A DNA stretch of 64,000 nucleotides from Bernardetia sp. ABR2-2B. Lineage in GTDB: Bacteria > Bacteroidota > Bacteroidia > Cytophagales > Bernardetiaceae. This document shows positions 46,936 to 54,830 of the stretch, piece by piece (the stretch's first letter is position 1; each line of letters starts with the position of its first letter). A model generated the notes under the pieces. That model saw only the letters and a list, made by a program, of their open reading frames with translations. It made no database searches and was not told the DNA's origin. Location of the stretch: positions 4,105,001-4,169,000 of the forward strand of contig NZ_CP147020.1 of the NCBI RefSeq assembly GCF_037126435.1, written 5' to 3'. Both the position numbers and the translations under genes were made by a program.

Positions 46936-47544
46936 ATGTTCAATTATTACCTTCCCATTTATTTAAATACTGATTCAAAAAAAATATTTATTTTTCTAGC
47001 TTGTTTTATTGGAATTATTCAAAATACAAATGCTTTAACTCTTTCTTTTGAGCTAGGAACAGAAAATAAAAAATATGAATCCAAAACTTCTGACACAAAA
47101 AATATTTTTCAAAAAATAGAGAAGTCAAGTAAAAAAACTATTTTTGAATCTAAAAGTACAAAAACAAAGACCAAAAAAAGAAAAGTTTCACTTCGAAAAA
47201 AACTTTCTATCTTAAAGCTAGTTCTAAAAAGTAATAGAGCCAAAAAAAGGCATCGTAAACCAAAACTGCAAAAAGGTGCTAAGAGATGGAATGGTCAGCA
47301 TACGGCTGGACTTGTTAGTTGGGCTAGTATTCTTGTAGCAGTTATGGCTTTTTTTACAGGAAGCATCATAACAGGTATTTTGTTTTCTTGTGTGGCTTTA
47401 CTTGCTTTTTTGTTGGCTTCTTCATCAAAACAGATGTCAAATAGTTCAAAGATTATAATTTGGTTTTTTATTGGATTACTCTTAGTTTCATTTTTTGCTT
47501 TTGAGTTTCCTCTATTGACTGAATTTATACTTTACTTGCTTTGA
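46936..47544 (+). CDS. Hypothetical membrane protein with basic linker
   Basis: A 202-residue protein. A hydrophobic N-terminus (about 15-33) looks like a signal or first helix. Residues about 45-120 are extremely lysine-rich (STKTKTKKRKVSLRKKLSILKLVLKSNRAKKRHRKPK), then three hydrophobic helices cover about 127-200. I do not recognise the family. The next gene has the same plan (leader, basic stretch, C-terminal helices), and the two are 50 bp apart on the same strand, so they probably form an operon of related or cooperating membrane proteins. The strong positive charge could bind phospholipid heads or nucleic acid, but this is speculation. Confidence 0.65.
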   Translation: MFNYYLPIYLNTDSKKIFIFLACFIGIIQNTNALTLSFELGTENKKYESKTSDTKNIFQKIEKSSKKTIFESKSTKTKTKKRKVSLRKKLSILKLVLKSNRAKKRHRKPKLQKGAKRWNGQHTAGLVSWASILVAVMAFFTGSIITGILFSCVALLAFLLASSSKQMSNSSKIIIWFFIGLLLVSFFAFEFPLLTEFILYLL

Positions 47545-47594
47545 TTTTTTTAATTGTGCTTATATTTTTTTCAATTTAACCCCCAGTTTATTTT

Positions 47595-48059
47595 ATGAAA
47601 ACTACTTTTTTAACCCTCGTTCTTCTAGTATTCGGATTTTCTTCGTTTGCTTTTATGCCTACTTTCCCTGCTGAAAGTGAAAGTACTGTAAACGTTGCTT
47701 CTGAAAAACCAAAAACTGAATCAGAAAACAAAACAGAAATTAAAGAAACTAAGAAGGTTACTGCCAAAGAACTCAAAGAAAAAATGGAAGCTAATTATGA
47801 AGCTAACAAAAAAGACATGAGTTTGAAAGAGCGTATTGCAAACAAATTTCTCATCAAAAAGCTAAAAAAAGCTGAGAAAAAGCAAATTAAAGGTTCTAAA
47901 GAATCAAAAATGGATAGTGGTATCGCTCTATTATTCAGAATTATTGGTATTGTCTTTATAATTGTTGGAGCAGTAGCAATAATTCAAGCAGAAATTGTTT
48001 ATGGTGTTATTCTTATTGCTTTAGGAATTTTATCTATCTCTTTACCTTCAATTGTATAA
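47595..48059 (+). CDS. Hypothetical membrane protein, partner of the preceding gene
   Basis: A 154-residue protein with a leader at about 3-18 (FLTLVLLVFGFSSFAF). A charged Glu/Lys region predicted helical (about 30-100; KETKKVTAKELKEKMEANYEANKKDMSLKERIANKFLIKKLKKAEKKQ) precedes two hydrophobic helices at about 110-128 and 132-152. The architecture parallels the upstream gene but with mixed rather than purely positive charge. I do not recognise the family. A strong terminator ends this two-gene unit. Confidence 0.68.
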   Translation: MKTTFLTLVLLVFGFSSFAFMPTFPAESESTVNVASEKPKTESENKTEIKETKKVTAKELKEKMEANYEANKKDMSLKERIANKFLIKKLKKAEKKQIKGSKESKMDSGIALLFRIIGIVFIIVGAVAIIQAEIVYGVILIALGILSISLPSIV

Positions 48060-48081
48060 AATGCAAAATAATAAATGATAC

Positions 48082-48122
48082 AAAAAGCAATGCAATTTTA
48101 ATTAAATTGCATTGCTTTTTTT
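48082..48122 (+). terminator. Strong intrinsic terminator
   Basis: A 16-bp perfect stem (AAAAGCAATGCAATTT/AAATTGCATTGCTTTT) with a 5-nt loop TAATT and a long T run. It follows the stop by 23 bp. Confidence 0.92.
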
Positions 48123-48255
48123 GTCGATTTTGATTATATTCTACCACTCTAGAAACAGCGTTTTTAATGAATTTTTATCAAAACAAAGTAGCTGCAAAAA
48201 GATTTAAAAAAGAAGAAACTACCAAAAAGACCTTTCCAATAAAAAATAATCAGTC

Positions 48256-49728
48256 ATGAAAATAATTGAATTACTCAAAACATTAAAAACACAATCTATA
48301 CAAGGAGATTTAGAGGGGACAATCAATCAAATTCAATTTGACTCAAGAAAAGTAGAAAAAAATGATATGTACGTAGCCTTAAAAGGAACGGTTGCAGACG
48401 GACATCAATTTATAAAACAAGCTATTCAAGATGGAGCAAAAGCAATTGTTTGTGAAAAATTACCTGTTTATTTAGAGAAAGAAATTACATACATTCAAGT
48501 AGAAAATACGGCAGTAGCACTAGGAATACTGGCAGGAAACTTCTATGGAAACCCTTCCAAAAAGCTCAACTTAGTAGGCGTTACAGGTACAAACGGAAAG
48601 ACCACCGTCGTAACCATTCTTTATAAATTATTCAAAAAACTAGGATATAATGTTGGACTTATTTCGACGATTCATAACAAAATAAAAAGTCGAATTTATC
48701 CCTCTACACATACAACTCCCAATCCAGTAGAACTCAATAAATTACTTGCCGAAATGGTAAAGAAACGCTGTACACACGTTTTTATGGAGGTAAGCTCACA
48801 CGCTGTCGTACAAAAACGTATTGAAGGACTTCATTTTAAGGGAGCTGTTTTTACTAATATTTCACACGACCATTTGGATTATCACGGTACTTTTGCAGAA
48901 TATATTAGAGCTAAAAAAGGGTTTTTTGATATGCTTTCGAATACTGCTTTTGCGCTTGTCAATCAAGATGATAAACGAGGATTGGTCATGCTTCAAAACT
49001 GTAAAGCCAAACACGTTACTTTTTCGATGAAATCTATGTCTGATTATAAAGTCAGAATTATGGATAGTTCGTTTGAAGGAATGCAGCTACAGATTGAAGA
49101 AAAGCAGAACGGAATAATAAACGGAAAAGAAACATGGACAAAACTAATTGGTCATTTCAATGCCTATAATTTGTTAGCAGTTTATGGTGTGGCGATGCTT
49201 TTGGGAGAAGATGAAGATGAAATTTTGACAGAATTATCAAATATAAAGGGGGTAAATGGTCGTTTCCAGCGTTATACATCATCTTTGGGAATTCATGCGA
49301 TTGTGGACTATGCCCATACACCCGATGCACTTGAAAATATTTTGAAGACAATAAGTGAAATCAAGAAAACGAATCAACATCTAATTACTGTAATAGGTTG
49401 TGGTGGAAATAGAGACAAAACCAAACGCCCAGAAATGGCAAAAATAGCAACAAATTATAGTGATTGGTCTATTTTTACATCAGATAATCCAAGAACAGAA
49501 GAGCCAGAAACAATTATAAAAGATATGCTAGAAGGTGTAAAAGAAGTAGAGCCTTCAAAATATCAAACTGTAACTCTGCGAAAAGAAGCCATTGAAAGAG
49601 CATGTAGTATGGCTGGGAAGGATGATATTATTTTGGTAGCAGGAAAAGGACATGAAACCTATCAAGAAATAAATGGAGAGCGATTTGAATTTGATGATAG
49701 AGTGATTTTGAAAGAATCTTTGGAGTGA
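48256..49728 (+). CDS. murE: UDP-N-acetylmuramoyl-tripeptide synthetase (MurE), diaminopimelate-adding
   Basis: A 490-residue Mur ligase. The N-terminal domain binds UDP (QFDSRKVEKNDMYVALKG). The ATP loop is VTGTNGKTTV (about 109-118). Further motifs are TTPNPVELNKLL, MEVSSHAVVQKRIEGLHF, NISHDHLDYHG and GVNGRFQ. The C-terminal DNPRTEEPE, with the DNPR signature near 411, specifies meso-diaminopimelate rather than lysine. It adds the third residue to the peptidoglycan stem in the cytoplasm. It appears alone: no other mur or division genes flank it, unlike the usual dcw cluster order. A possible operon continues into the DUF3592 genes, 25 bp downstream. Confidence 0.95.
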   Translation: MKIIELLKTLKTQSIQGDLEGTINQIQFDSRKVEKNDMYVALKGTVADGHQFIKQAIQDGAKAIVCEKLPVYLEKEITYIQVENTAVALGILAGNFYGNPSKKLNLVGVTGTNGKTTVVTILYKLFKKLGYNVGLISTIHNKIKSRIYPSTHTTPNPVELNKLLAEMVKKRCTHVFMEVSSHAVVQKRIEGLHFKGAVFTNISHDHLDYHGTFAEYIRAKKGFFDMLSNTAFALVNQDDKRGLVMLQNCKAKHVTFSMKSMSDYKVRIMDSSFEGMQLQIEEKQNGIINGKETWTKLIGHFNAYNLLAVYGVAMLLGEDEDEILTELSNIKGVNGRFQRYTSSLGIHAIVDYAHTPDALENILKTISEIKKTNQHLITVIGCGGNRDKTKRPEMAKIATNYSDWSIFTSDNPRTEEPETIIKDMLEGVKEVEPSKYQTVTLRKEAIERACSMAGKDDIILVAGKGHETYQEINGERFEFDDRVILKESLE

Positions 49729-49753
49729 TTTCTAAACTCAATTTTTATAAACT

Positions 49754-50167
49754 ATGAAAAATATTATTTTCGGATTTCTACTTTTATTGGGTGTTTTTTT
49801 TCTTGTCTTTAGTGTAAATCGTTATACTAAAGTTAGAAGCTTACTACAAACTGGAACTACTACAAAAGCCCTTGTAATAGATGAAGGAGAAGAAAGTGGA
49901 ATGGATGGTTATGAATACACACCTATCTTTGAGTATAAAGACAATGAAAACAACACAATAACGTTTGTAAGTAGTACAACATCAACCAACTTTAAGTATA
50001 GTGTAGGCGATAGTGTAGATATAATATATTTCGAAGATGAACCAAATAGTGAAAAGATAAATTCTTTCTTTGATTTATATGGGTTGGCGTTTGTTTTTGG
50101 AGTTTTAGGAATTGTTTTTTCTGTCATTGGATTAGGCTTTTTGATTCATTCTTTTAGAAATAAATAA
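49754..50167 (+). CDS. DUF3592-like membrane protein, paralogue 1
   Basis: A 137-residue protein with N-terminal (about 4-22) and C-terminal (about 110-132) hydrophobic helices. A beta-rich region between them (TTTKALVIDEGEES, YTPIFEYKDNENNTITF, GDSVDIIYFEDEPNSEKINSF) gives the DUF3592 signature of a small extracytoplasmic domain between two helices. The function is unknown. The next gene is a paralogue with the same layout, 8 bp downstream. Confidence 0.8.
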   Translation: MKNIIFGFLLLLGVFFLVFSVNRYTKVRSLLQTGTTTKALVIDEGEESGMDGYEYTPIFEYKDNENNTITFVSSTTSTNFKYSVGDSVDIIYFEDEPNSEKINSFFDLYGLAFVFGVLGIVFSVIGLGFLIHSFRNK

Positions 50168-50175
50168 TCAAACTT

Positions 50176-50634
50176 ATGCAACACCTTTCTATTTTTTCGT
50201 GGGTACTGCGTTCTTTCTTTATAGGAATAGGAGGTGTTTTGTTGCTTTTAGGTACTAAGCAATATAATAAAACAAATTTTTTACTTGAAAATGGAATTGC
50301 CACAAAAGCAATAGTTATAGATATAGGAAAAAAATATGTTGAGCAGCCCAAATATACTGGATATGTTTATCAGCCTATTCTTGAATATTCTGATTTAGAA
50401 AGTAATAAAATAACATCTATATACAATATAAACACAGCTTCCACATCTATTGTCCACCAACTCGGAGACACTATAGATATAATTTACTACAAAGAAAACC
50501 CAAATAAACAAAGAGAAAATTCTTTTAAGGGACTTTATTTATTTCCATTTAGTTATTCTTTAGCAGGTTTTGTTTTTATTTGCATTGGACTGTGGTTCAT
50601 TATTGATTCTTTTAGAAAAAATACTACACAATGA
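50176..50634 (+). CDS. DUF3592-like membrane protein, paralogue 2
   Basis: A 152-residue protein collinear with the preceding one: helix at about 10-30, then IATKAIVIDIGKKY, YQPILEYSDLESNKITSIY, GDTIDIIYYKENPNKQRENSF and a C-terminal helix at about 122-145 ending DSFRKN. The last residues overlap the start of the next gene by 4 bp, indicating translational coupling. It is a local duplication, moderately diverged. The function is unknown. Confidence 0.8.
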   Translation: MQHLSIFSWVLRSFFIGIGGVLLLLGTKQYNKTNFLLENGIATKAIVIDIGKKYVEQPKYTGYVYQPILEYSDLESNKITSIYNINTASTSIVHQLGDTIDIIYYKENPNKQRENSFKGLYLFPFSYSLAGFVFICIGLWFIIDSFRKNTTQ

Positions 50635-50867
50635 AAAGAACTAACGAAAAATCTATTTTTAGAACGTTACACTTAATTTTGGAAACACAGAAAATGATGG
50701 AACTGTACGAAGAAGATTTAGAGCCTGAAAGGGATTATTCAGCTATAAGAGAAAAAAAAGAGATGCTAACAAGTCTTGTTAGAGATATTAATAATGACTT
50801 ATTACCCTATAATATTGGTTTGTTTTCACTAAGTATAGATTCTGAAACTAAACAAAATAGATATTAG
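50631..50867 (+). CDS. Small hypothetical protein coupled to DUF3592
   Basis: A 78-residue protein, helical and charged, beginning MKRTNEKSIFRTLHLILETQKMMELYEEDLEPERDY and then helical to the end. Its start codon overlaps the previous stop (ATGA) in the classic 4-bp coupling arrangement, which supports a real gene despite its size. I recognise no motif. It is probably cytoplasmic, as it has no signal or membrane segment. Confidence 0.6.
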   Translation: MKRTNEKSIFRTLHLILETQKMMELYEEDLEPERDYSAIREKKEMLTSLVRDINNDLLPYNIGLFSLSIDSETKQNRY

Positions 50868-50926
50868 TTTGCAGAATTTAGTTTAAATTTGAAGAATAGT
50901 TTTACTTATAAAATAAAAAATTATCT

Positions 50927-51508
50927 ATGAAGTCTATAATCAGTTTGTGCTGTATTTTCATTATTTTACAATCTTGTTCTAGCCACAAGTCAGGTTCTCC
51001 TGCTAATGAAAGTATGGAAGGCACAGAAACAACTATAAATCAAGACAAAAAAGAGCGTAATAAAGAAGATGTTGTAGCAGGAGCTACATCAGAAGAAGCA
51101 GAAGACCCAACTGTGGTGGTAGAATCAAAACCTTTAAATCAAATCGTAATTCCAGAACAAAAATTTACTATTCAAAGGATAATAAAAGTGAAGGGTGAGA
51201 TAAGTGAAAGCGATATTTCTAGTGAAAGCGAAAACGAACAGTTAAGCGTTTCAAATAAACATGCAAAAGTCTTATTATTTGCCAAAAAGCTACAAAAAGG
51301 AGCATATCCAATAGCAAAAAATAGTCTTCCTTACGCAAGTGTACACGTAATGCTCACACAAGGACAAGAAAAAATAGAGGGAGATTTAGAAAACGGAACT
51401 GTAAAACTGCTACTTTTAGATTCAGCAGGAATAACAAAAGGAAGTTTTGAAGGAACGCTCATCAAAGACGACGAGCGTTATTTTATTGGAGGAAACTTCT
51501 CTAATTAA
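50927..51508 (+). CDS. Hypothetical lipoprotein
   Basis: A 193-residue protein with a lipobox LQSC (Cys17) and a Ser-rich start. An acidic Glu/Thr-rich linker (about 25-75) leads to a mostly beta C-terminal part (ITKGSFEGTLIKDDERYFIGGNF at the end). I do not recognise the family. It is likely anchored to the outer membrane. It lies 59 bp after the coupled small gene on the same strand and is followed by a CCGTAAT repeat array in the convergent gap. Confidence 0.7.
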   Translation: MKSIISLCCIFIILQSCSSHKSGSPANESMEGTETTINQDKKERNKEDVVAGATSEEAEDPTVVVESKPLNQIVIPEQKFTIQRIIKVKGEISESDISSESENEQLSVSNKHAKVLLFAKKLQKGAYPIAKNSLPYASVHVMLTQGQEKIEGDLENGTVKLLLLDSAGITKGSFEGTLIKDDERYFIGGNFSN

Positions 51509-51567
51509 TTAAAAAATTAAATTAAACACAAAATCACATTGTACTTTTTAGTTTAATAATTTATTTT

Positions 51568-51595
51568 CCGTAATCCGTAATCCGTAATCCGTAAT
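51568..51595. repeat. Heptanucleotide tandem repeat (CCGTAAT x4)
   Basis: Four perfect CCGTAAT units, then TGA, ending 5 bp before the hslV stop codon, in the gap between convergent genes. It is the same unit, copy number and 3' junction as the array at 29654-29684. Confidence 0.92.
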
Positions 51596-51600
51596 TGAAT

Positions 51601-52137
51601 TTAAAGCACTTCTATCACAAAATTATGATTTGTATAAATACAAATATCAGCAGCAATTGTTAGTGCTTCTTTTACCATTTCTTCGGCTGTAAGATGTGGC
51701 GCATGACGCTTCAAAGCAAGGGCAGCAGATTTTGCATACATACTTCCCGAACCAATCGATTCTACTTCTTCATCAGGCTCAATGACATCACCCGAACCCG
51801 AGATATTCAAGATTCCGTTTTTATCTACAATAATCATCATTGCTTCTAATTTGCGAAGGTAACGGTCTGTACGCCAATCTTTTGCAAGTTCGATGGCAGA
51901 GCGTTTTACATTTCCTCCGTGTGAGTTTAGTTTCTCTTCGAAGCGTTCTAAAAGCGTAAAGGCATCAGCAGTTGAACCTGCAAAACCTGTTAGCACTTTT
52001 CCATCTGCAATCTTACGAATTTTTTTGACAGTAGATTTGGCTACTGTGTTTCCCATGGTTGCTTGTCCGTCTGCGCCGATGGCGATTTGTCCGTTGTGAG
52101 AAACGGCAAGAACGGTTGTTGATTTTATTTTTTGCAT
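51601..52137 (-). CDS. hslV: ATP-dependent protease subunit HslV
   Basis: A 178-residue proteasome-related peptidase. The N-terminus MQKIKSTTVLAVSHNGQIAIGADGQATMGNTVAKSTVKKIRKI carries the catalytic threonine (in STTV), the Asp in GADGQ and the lysine region KKIRKI. FAGSTADAFTLLERFEEKL and the C-terminal IYTNHNFVIEVL are family-typical. It forms a double ring that works with the ATPase HslU to degrade proteins in the cytoplasm. Exposing the active Thr would require removal of about six leading residues, or a later start. No hslU lies beside it. A hairpin repeat sits in its upstream leader, 17 bp before the start. Confidence 0.93.
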   Translation of the reverse strand: MQKIKSTTVLAVSHNGQIAIGADGQATMGNTVAKSTVKKIRKIADGKVLTGFAGSTADAFTLLERFEEKLNSHGGNVKRSAIELAKDWRTDRYLRKLEAMMIIVDKNGILNISGSGDVIEPDEEVESIGSGSMYAKSAALALKRHAPHLTAEEMVKEALTIAADICIYTNHNFVIEVL

Positions 52138-52153
52138 AGTTTTGTTAGTATAA

Positions 52154-52182
52154 TGTCGTTGGTGGAAACACCAACAACGGCA
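52154..52182 (-). repeat. Interspersed hairpin repeat, intergenic copy upstream of hslV
   Basis: Minus-strand stem GTTGGTG-TTTC-CACCAAC, preceded by TGCC and followed by GACA. It lies between lptB and hslV, so it would be transcribed into the hslV leader. Confidence 0.88.
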
Positions 52183-52246
52183 TTGGCATTTAATTTTTTA
52201 TAAATTATAGTATTCTAGGTTACAAATTTACCCTTAATGGGAAAAT

Positions 52247-53011
52247 TTAAACTTCTTCATTAAAATCAGTATCAAAATCGAATATTTTACGCTTGTATTC
52301 GTACTGACGACCAAAATAAACATCTTTTACTCGGCTATCTGCTGATACTTCTTCAGGCGTTCCACTTGCAAAAGGGTCTCCTTCAAACATAATATAAACT
52401 CTGTCACAAATAGAAAGTGTTTCGTTGGCGTTGTGGTCTGTGATAAGCACACCAATATTTTTTTGTTTGAGTTTTGCCACTAGCATTTGAATATTTTCTA
52501 CGGCAATCGGATCGACACCAGCAAAAGGCTCATCTAACAAAATAAAATTTGGATTAGTAGCTACTGCTCTAGCAATTTCGGCACGACGACGCTCTCCACC
52601 AGAAAGTAACTTTCCTTTTGTTTTTTGGAAACGCTTCAAACGAAATTCTTCAATAAGCTCTTCCATTTTTTCTTTTTGTGCTTGTTTGGATAAATTTCGC
52701 ATCTGTAATGGTGCAAGAATATTTTCCTCTACGGTAAGTTCTCTAAAAACAGAGGCTTCTTGCGCCAAATATCCGATGCCAAGTTGCGAACGACGAAACA
52801 TAGGAAGTTTGGTAATATCTCTATCATCAAGATAAATTTTGCCACTATTGGGTTTTACCAATCCTACAATCATATAAAAAGAAGTCGTTTTTCCAGCACC
52901 ATTTGGCCCTAAAACTCCTACAATTTCGCCTTGATTTACTTCTATCGAAACGCCATTTACAACAGTTCTGCCTCCGTAGCGTTTGATTAAATTTTCTGCT
53001 CTCAATACCAT
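52247..53011 (-). CDS. lptB: LPS-transport ABC ATPase LptB
   Basis: A 254-residue ABC ATPase. Walker A is GPNGAGKTT, the Q-loop region LAQEASVFRELTVEENILAPL is strongly LptB-like, the signature is LSGGERRRAEIARA, Walker B is FILLDEPFAGVDP, and the H-loop is ITDHN. The C-terminal GDPFASGTPEEV...VKDVYFGRQYE is typical of LptB. It powers extraction of LPS from the inner membrane with LptFG and LptC. Unlike many genomes, lptC and lptA are not adjacent. hslV follows downstream on the same strand. Confidence 0.93.
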   Translation of the reverse strand: MVLRAENLIKRYGGRTVVNGVSIEVNQGEIVGVLGPNGAGKTTSFYMIVGLVKPNSGKIYLDDRDITKLPMFRRSQLGIGYLAQEASVFRELTVEENILAPLQMRNLSKQAQKEKMEELIEEFRLKRFQKTKGKLLSGGERRRAEIARAVATNPNFILLDEPFAGVDPIAVENIQMLVAKLKQKNIGVLITDHNANETLSICDRVYIMFEGDPFASGTPEEVSADSRVKDVYFGRQYEYKRKIFDFDTDFNEEV

Positions 53012-53121
53012 TTTTTTACAGTTATCAGTTACCAGTAATCAGTGAAATTCAATTTTATTTCCTTGAGTAACTTTGTACTTCTGTGTTTCTAAAATATTTT
53101 TATATCCAAACTTACGAATTA

Positions 53122-53433
53122 CTAATCATTTTGATGCAATTCTGTTTTTGTAAAAACTTCATTTTGTGAATAAATAAGTATTTTGTCTCTATTTATAGAA
53201 TCTTTTAAGAATTCAGAAACCGAATTGTTACTAATCAAATCTACATCAATATTCAATTCCTTCTCTAAATCTAATTGTAATTTTATTAAATCAAATAAAG
53301 AAAAATCAACAGCATGTTCTATCAAAAAATCTATATCGCTACTTGGTTTCTGCTCATTACGAGCATAAGACCCAAATAAATAGACTTTTTTGAGTTCGTA
53401 TTTTTTCCAAATGGAATGTAGATTTTTTAGCAT
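53122..53433 (-). CDS. MNT-type minimal nucleotidyltransferase domain protein
   Basis: A 103-residue protein with the pol-beta nucleotidyltransferase motif GSYARNEQKPSSDIDFLIE: Gly21-Ser22 and the metal-binding Asp33-x-Asp35. It has the minimal length seen in MNT antitoxins, which usually pair with a HEPN toxin and modify it by adding AMP. No HEPN gene is adjacent (the next genes are DUF3703 and an unknown), so it may be an orphan, or its partner may be elsewhere. It follows lptB's start by 110 bp on the same strand. Confidence 0.82.
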   Translation of the reverse strand: MLKNLHSIWKKYELKKVYLFGSYARNEQKPSSDIDFLIEHAVDFSLFDLIKLQLDLEKELNIDVDLISNNSVSEFLKDSINRDKILIYSQNEVFTKTELHQND

Positions 53434-53492
53434 AATGTAAAACGAAAACGATTGCTAAGGTTTGATTACAAACCATTATCAACGTTACAATT

Positions 53493-53867
53493 TCAAATAT
53501 TTATTTCAGCTTTAGAAAAAATATCTTTCAAATCATTGCTTATTGGTAAAGGTTTTAAAGGGGGAACATTTGCTCCACCTGTATTTCCAACAGGAATTTT
53601 TCCTACAAAAGATTTTATTCCTCCAAAAATTAAGCGAGGGATTTGTCCTAGTATTTCTTTTCTATCTTTAATTTTAAAACCAAATTCTAACATTTTTAGA
53701 TGCACAAAGGTATGAGCATAAGGATATTTTTGTCCTAATACATGCGCTCTTTCCAAATGAATCCAAGCCTGTTTAAAGTTCTCCTTAGAATATTCATTTT
53801 TATAATTGATTAATTCTAAATCATAAAACGGTTTTAGCGTTTTGGGAATTGAAGTGTAAAATTTCAT
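53493..53867 (-). CDS. DUF3703 domain-containing protein
   Basis: A 124-residue protein. The segments AWIHLERAHVLGQKYPYAHTFVHLKMLEFGFKIKDRKEILGQIPRLIFGG and GKIPVGNTGGANVPPLKPLPI match my memory of DUF3703, with its AHvLgQ...H...ML pattern and PVGNTG motif. The histidines around 35-52 could bind a metal. The function is unknown. It is cytoplasmic and separate from the genes on either side. Confidence 0.8.
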   Translation of the reverse strand: MKFYTSIPKTLKPFYDLELINYKNEYSKENFKQAWIHLERAHVLGQKYPYAHTFVHLKMLEFGFKIKDRKEILGQIPRLIFGGIKSFVGKIPVGNTGGANVPPLKPLPISNDLKDIFSKAEINI

Positions 53868-53906
53868 AGTAAATGTGTCAATAAAAATGATTATTACAAG
53901 CTGTTG

Positions 53907-54731
53907 TTAGGTACGATTATTTTCTTTTATGTATTGCCAATCATATTTTGTACAAAGTCCAATTCCTTTGTGTAAAGTTCTACTCCCATCATTGTTTGGT
54001 AATTCGTCAAATATTGGTGGAATATCTCCTATTACTTCTATTAAACAATGTGAATGGTATCCTCGCCATAAGTTAGTATGAAAATAACTTCCGAAATTGA
54101 ACGCATATTTTACAATAGTTTTTTGCTCCCAATATTTTGTAAAATCTCTTGTATCAAAGATAATATCATAAGTCTTGGGAAGAACAATATCTCCATAACA
54201 GTAACTTACACCAACAGATAAAAGTCTTTTATTATCTTTTTCATTTAGAAGTAAACTAAATTCTTGTTGTAAACCTTCAAATTTTTTATCAGAATGACTA
54301 TTATGGTATCTATCTCTTTTTAGAAATGACATATTTGTCGGCATAGAAAAAGGGATTTTGTCTTGAATTCGAATATATCTTTCTATTGGTTCTATATTTT
54401 GTTCATAGTCCCAATTGATTTTAATATTACTCAGTTTGTCAAAGGTTGTTTCAACAATTTTGGTTAAAAGCCTTTCAAATTCAACAGACTTTTTACAAAA
54501 CTCATCAAACAGTATTTCTGTCTTTGCTACTGAATTGAATTTTTGGTCAATTATATCAAAATAGATAGGTAAAAAGCTATTGAGAAAATCGTTTCTGTTG
54601 GTTGTCAATTCAATATCAGATGTCAAATATTTAGTGTTGATAAGTTCACTTATTAACAGTCTGACAAATGCTTTTTTTCTTGTCGGATGCAAATAAGTCA
54701 AATCTTCAAAGTTTTCTTGAAGTGTAGTCAT
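53907..54731 (-). CDS. Hypothetical protein, unassigned
   Basis: A 274-residue cytoplasmic protein that I do not recognise. The N-terminal half is helical (FEDLTYLHPTRKKAFVRLLISELINTKYLTSDIELTTNRNDFLNSFLPIYFDIIDQKF). The C-terminal half is mixed alpha/beta and ends with SHCLIEVIGDIPPIFDELPNNDGSRTLHKGIGLCTKYDWQYI. HKG and the YCYGDIVLPKTYDIIFDTRDF segment give no recognised motif. It has no signal or membrane segment. Like its neighbours, it may belong to an accessory island between lptB and gmhA, but its base composition is like the rest. Confidence 0.65.
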   Translation of the reverse strand: MTTLQENFEDLTYLHPTRKKAFVRLLISELINTKYLTSDIELTTNRNDFLNSFLPIYFDIIDQKFNSVAKTEILFDEFCKKSVEFERLLTKIVETTFDKLSNIKINWDYEQNIEPIERYIRIQDKIPFSMPTNMSFLKRDRYHNSHSDKKFEGLQQEFSLLLNEKDNKRLLSVGVSYCYGDIVLPKTYDIIFDTRDFTKYWEQKTIVKYAFNFGSYFHTNLWRGYHSHCLIEVIGDIPPIFDELPNNDGSRTLHKGIGLCTKYDWQYIKENNRT

Positions 54732-54830
54732 TTATGATTATGATTAAACAAGTATTGAGTTCGCTTTAGCAAATTTATGAAGACTTTCATAAAATATCCA
54801 TCGTATCACTCACTAATCAATTCCATTTTT

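Noticed and set aside
48256-49728. murE as evidence of a dcw cell-division cluster
   Set aside because: No ftsI, mraY, murF, murD or ftsW lies on either side; the gene stands apart.
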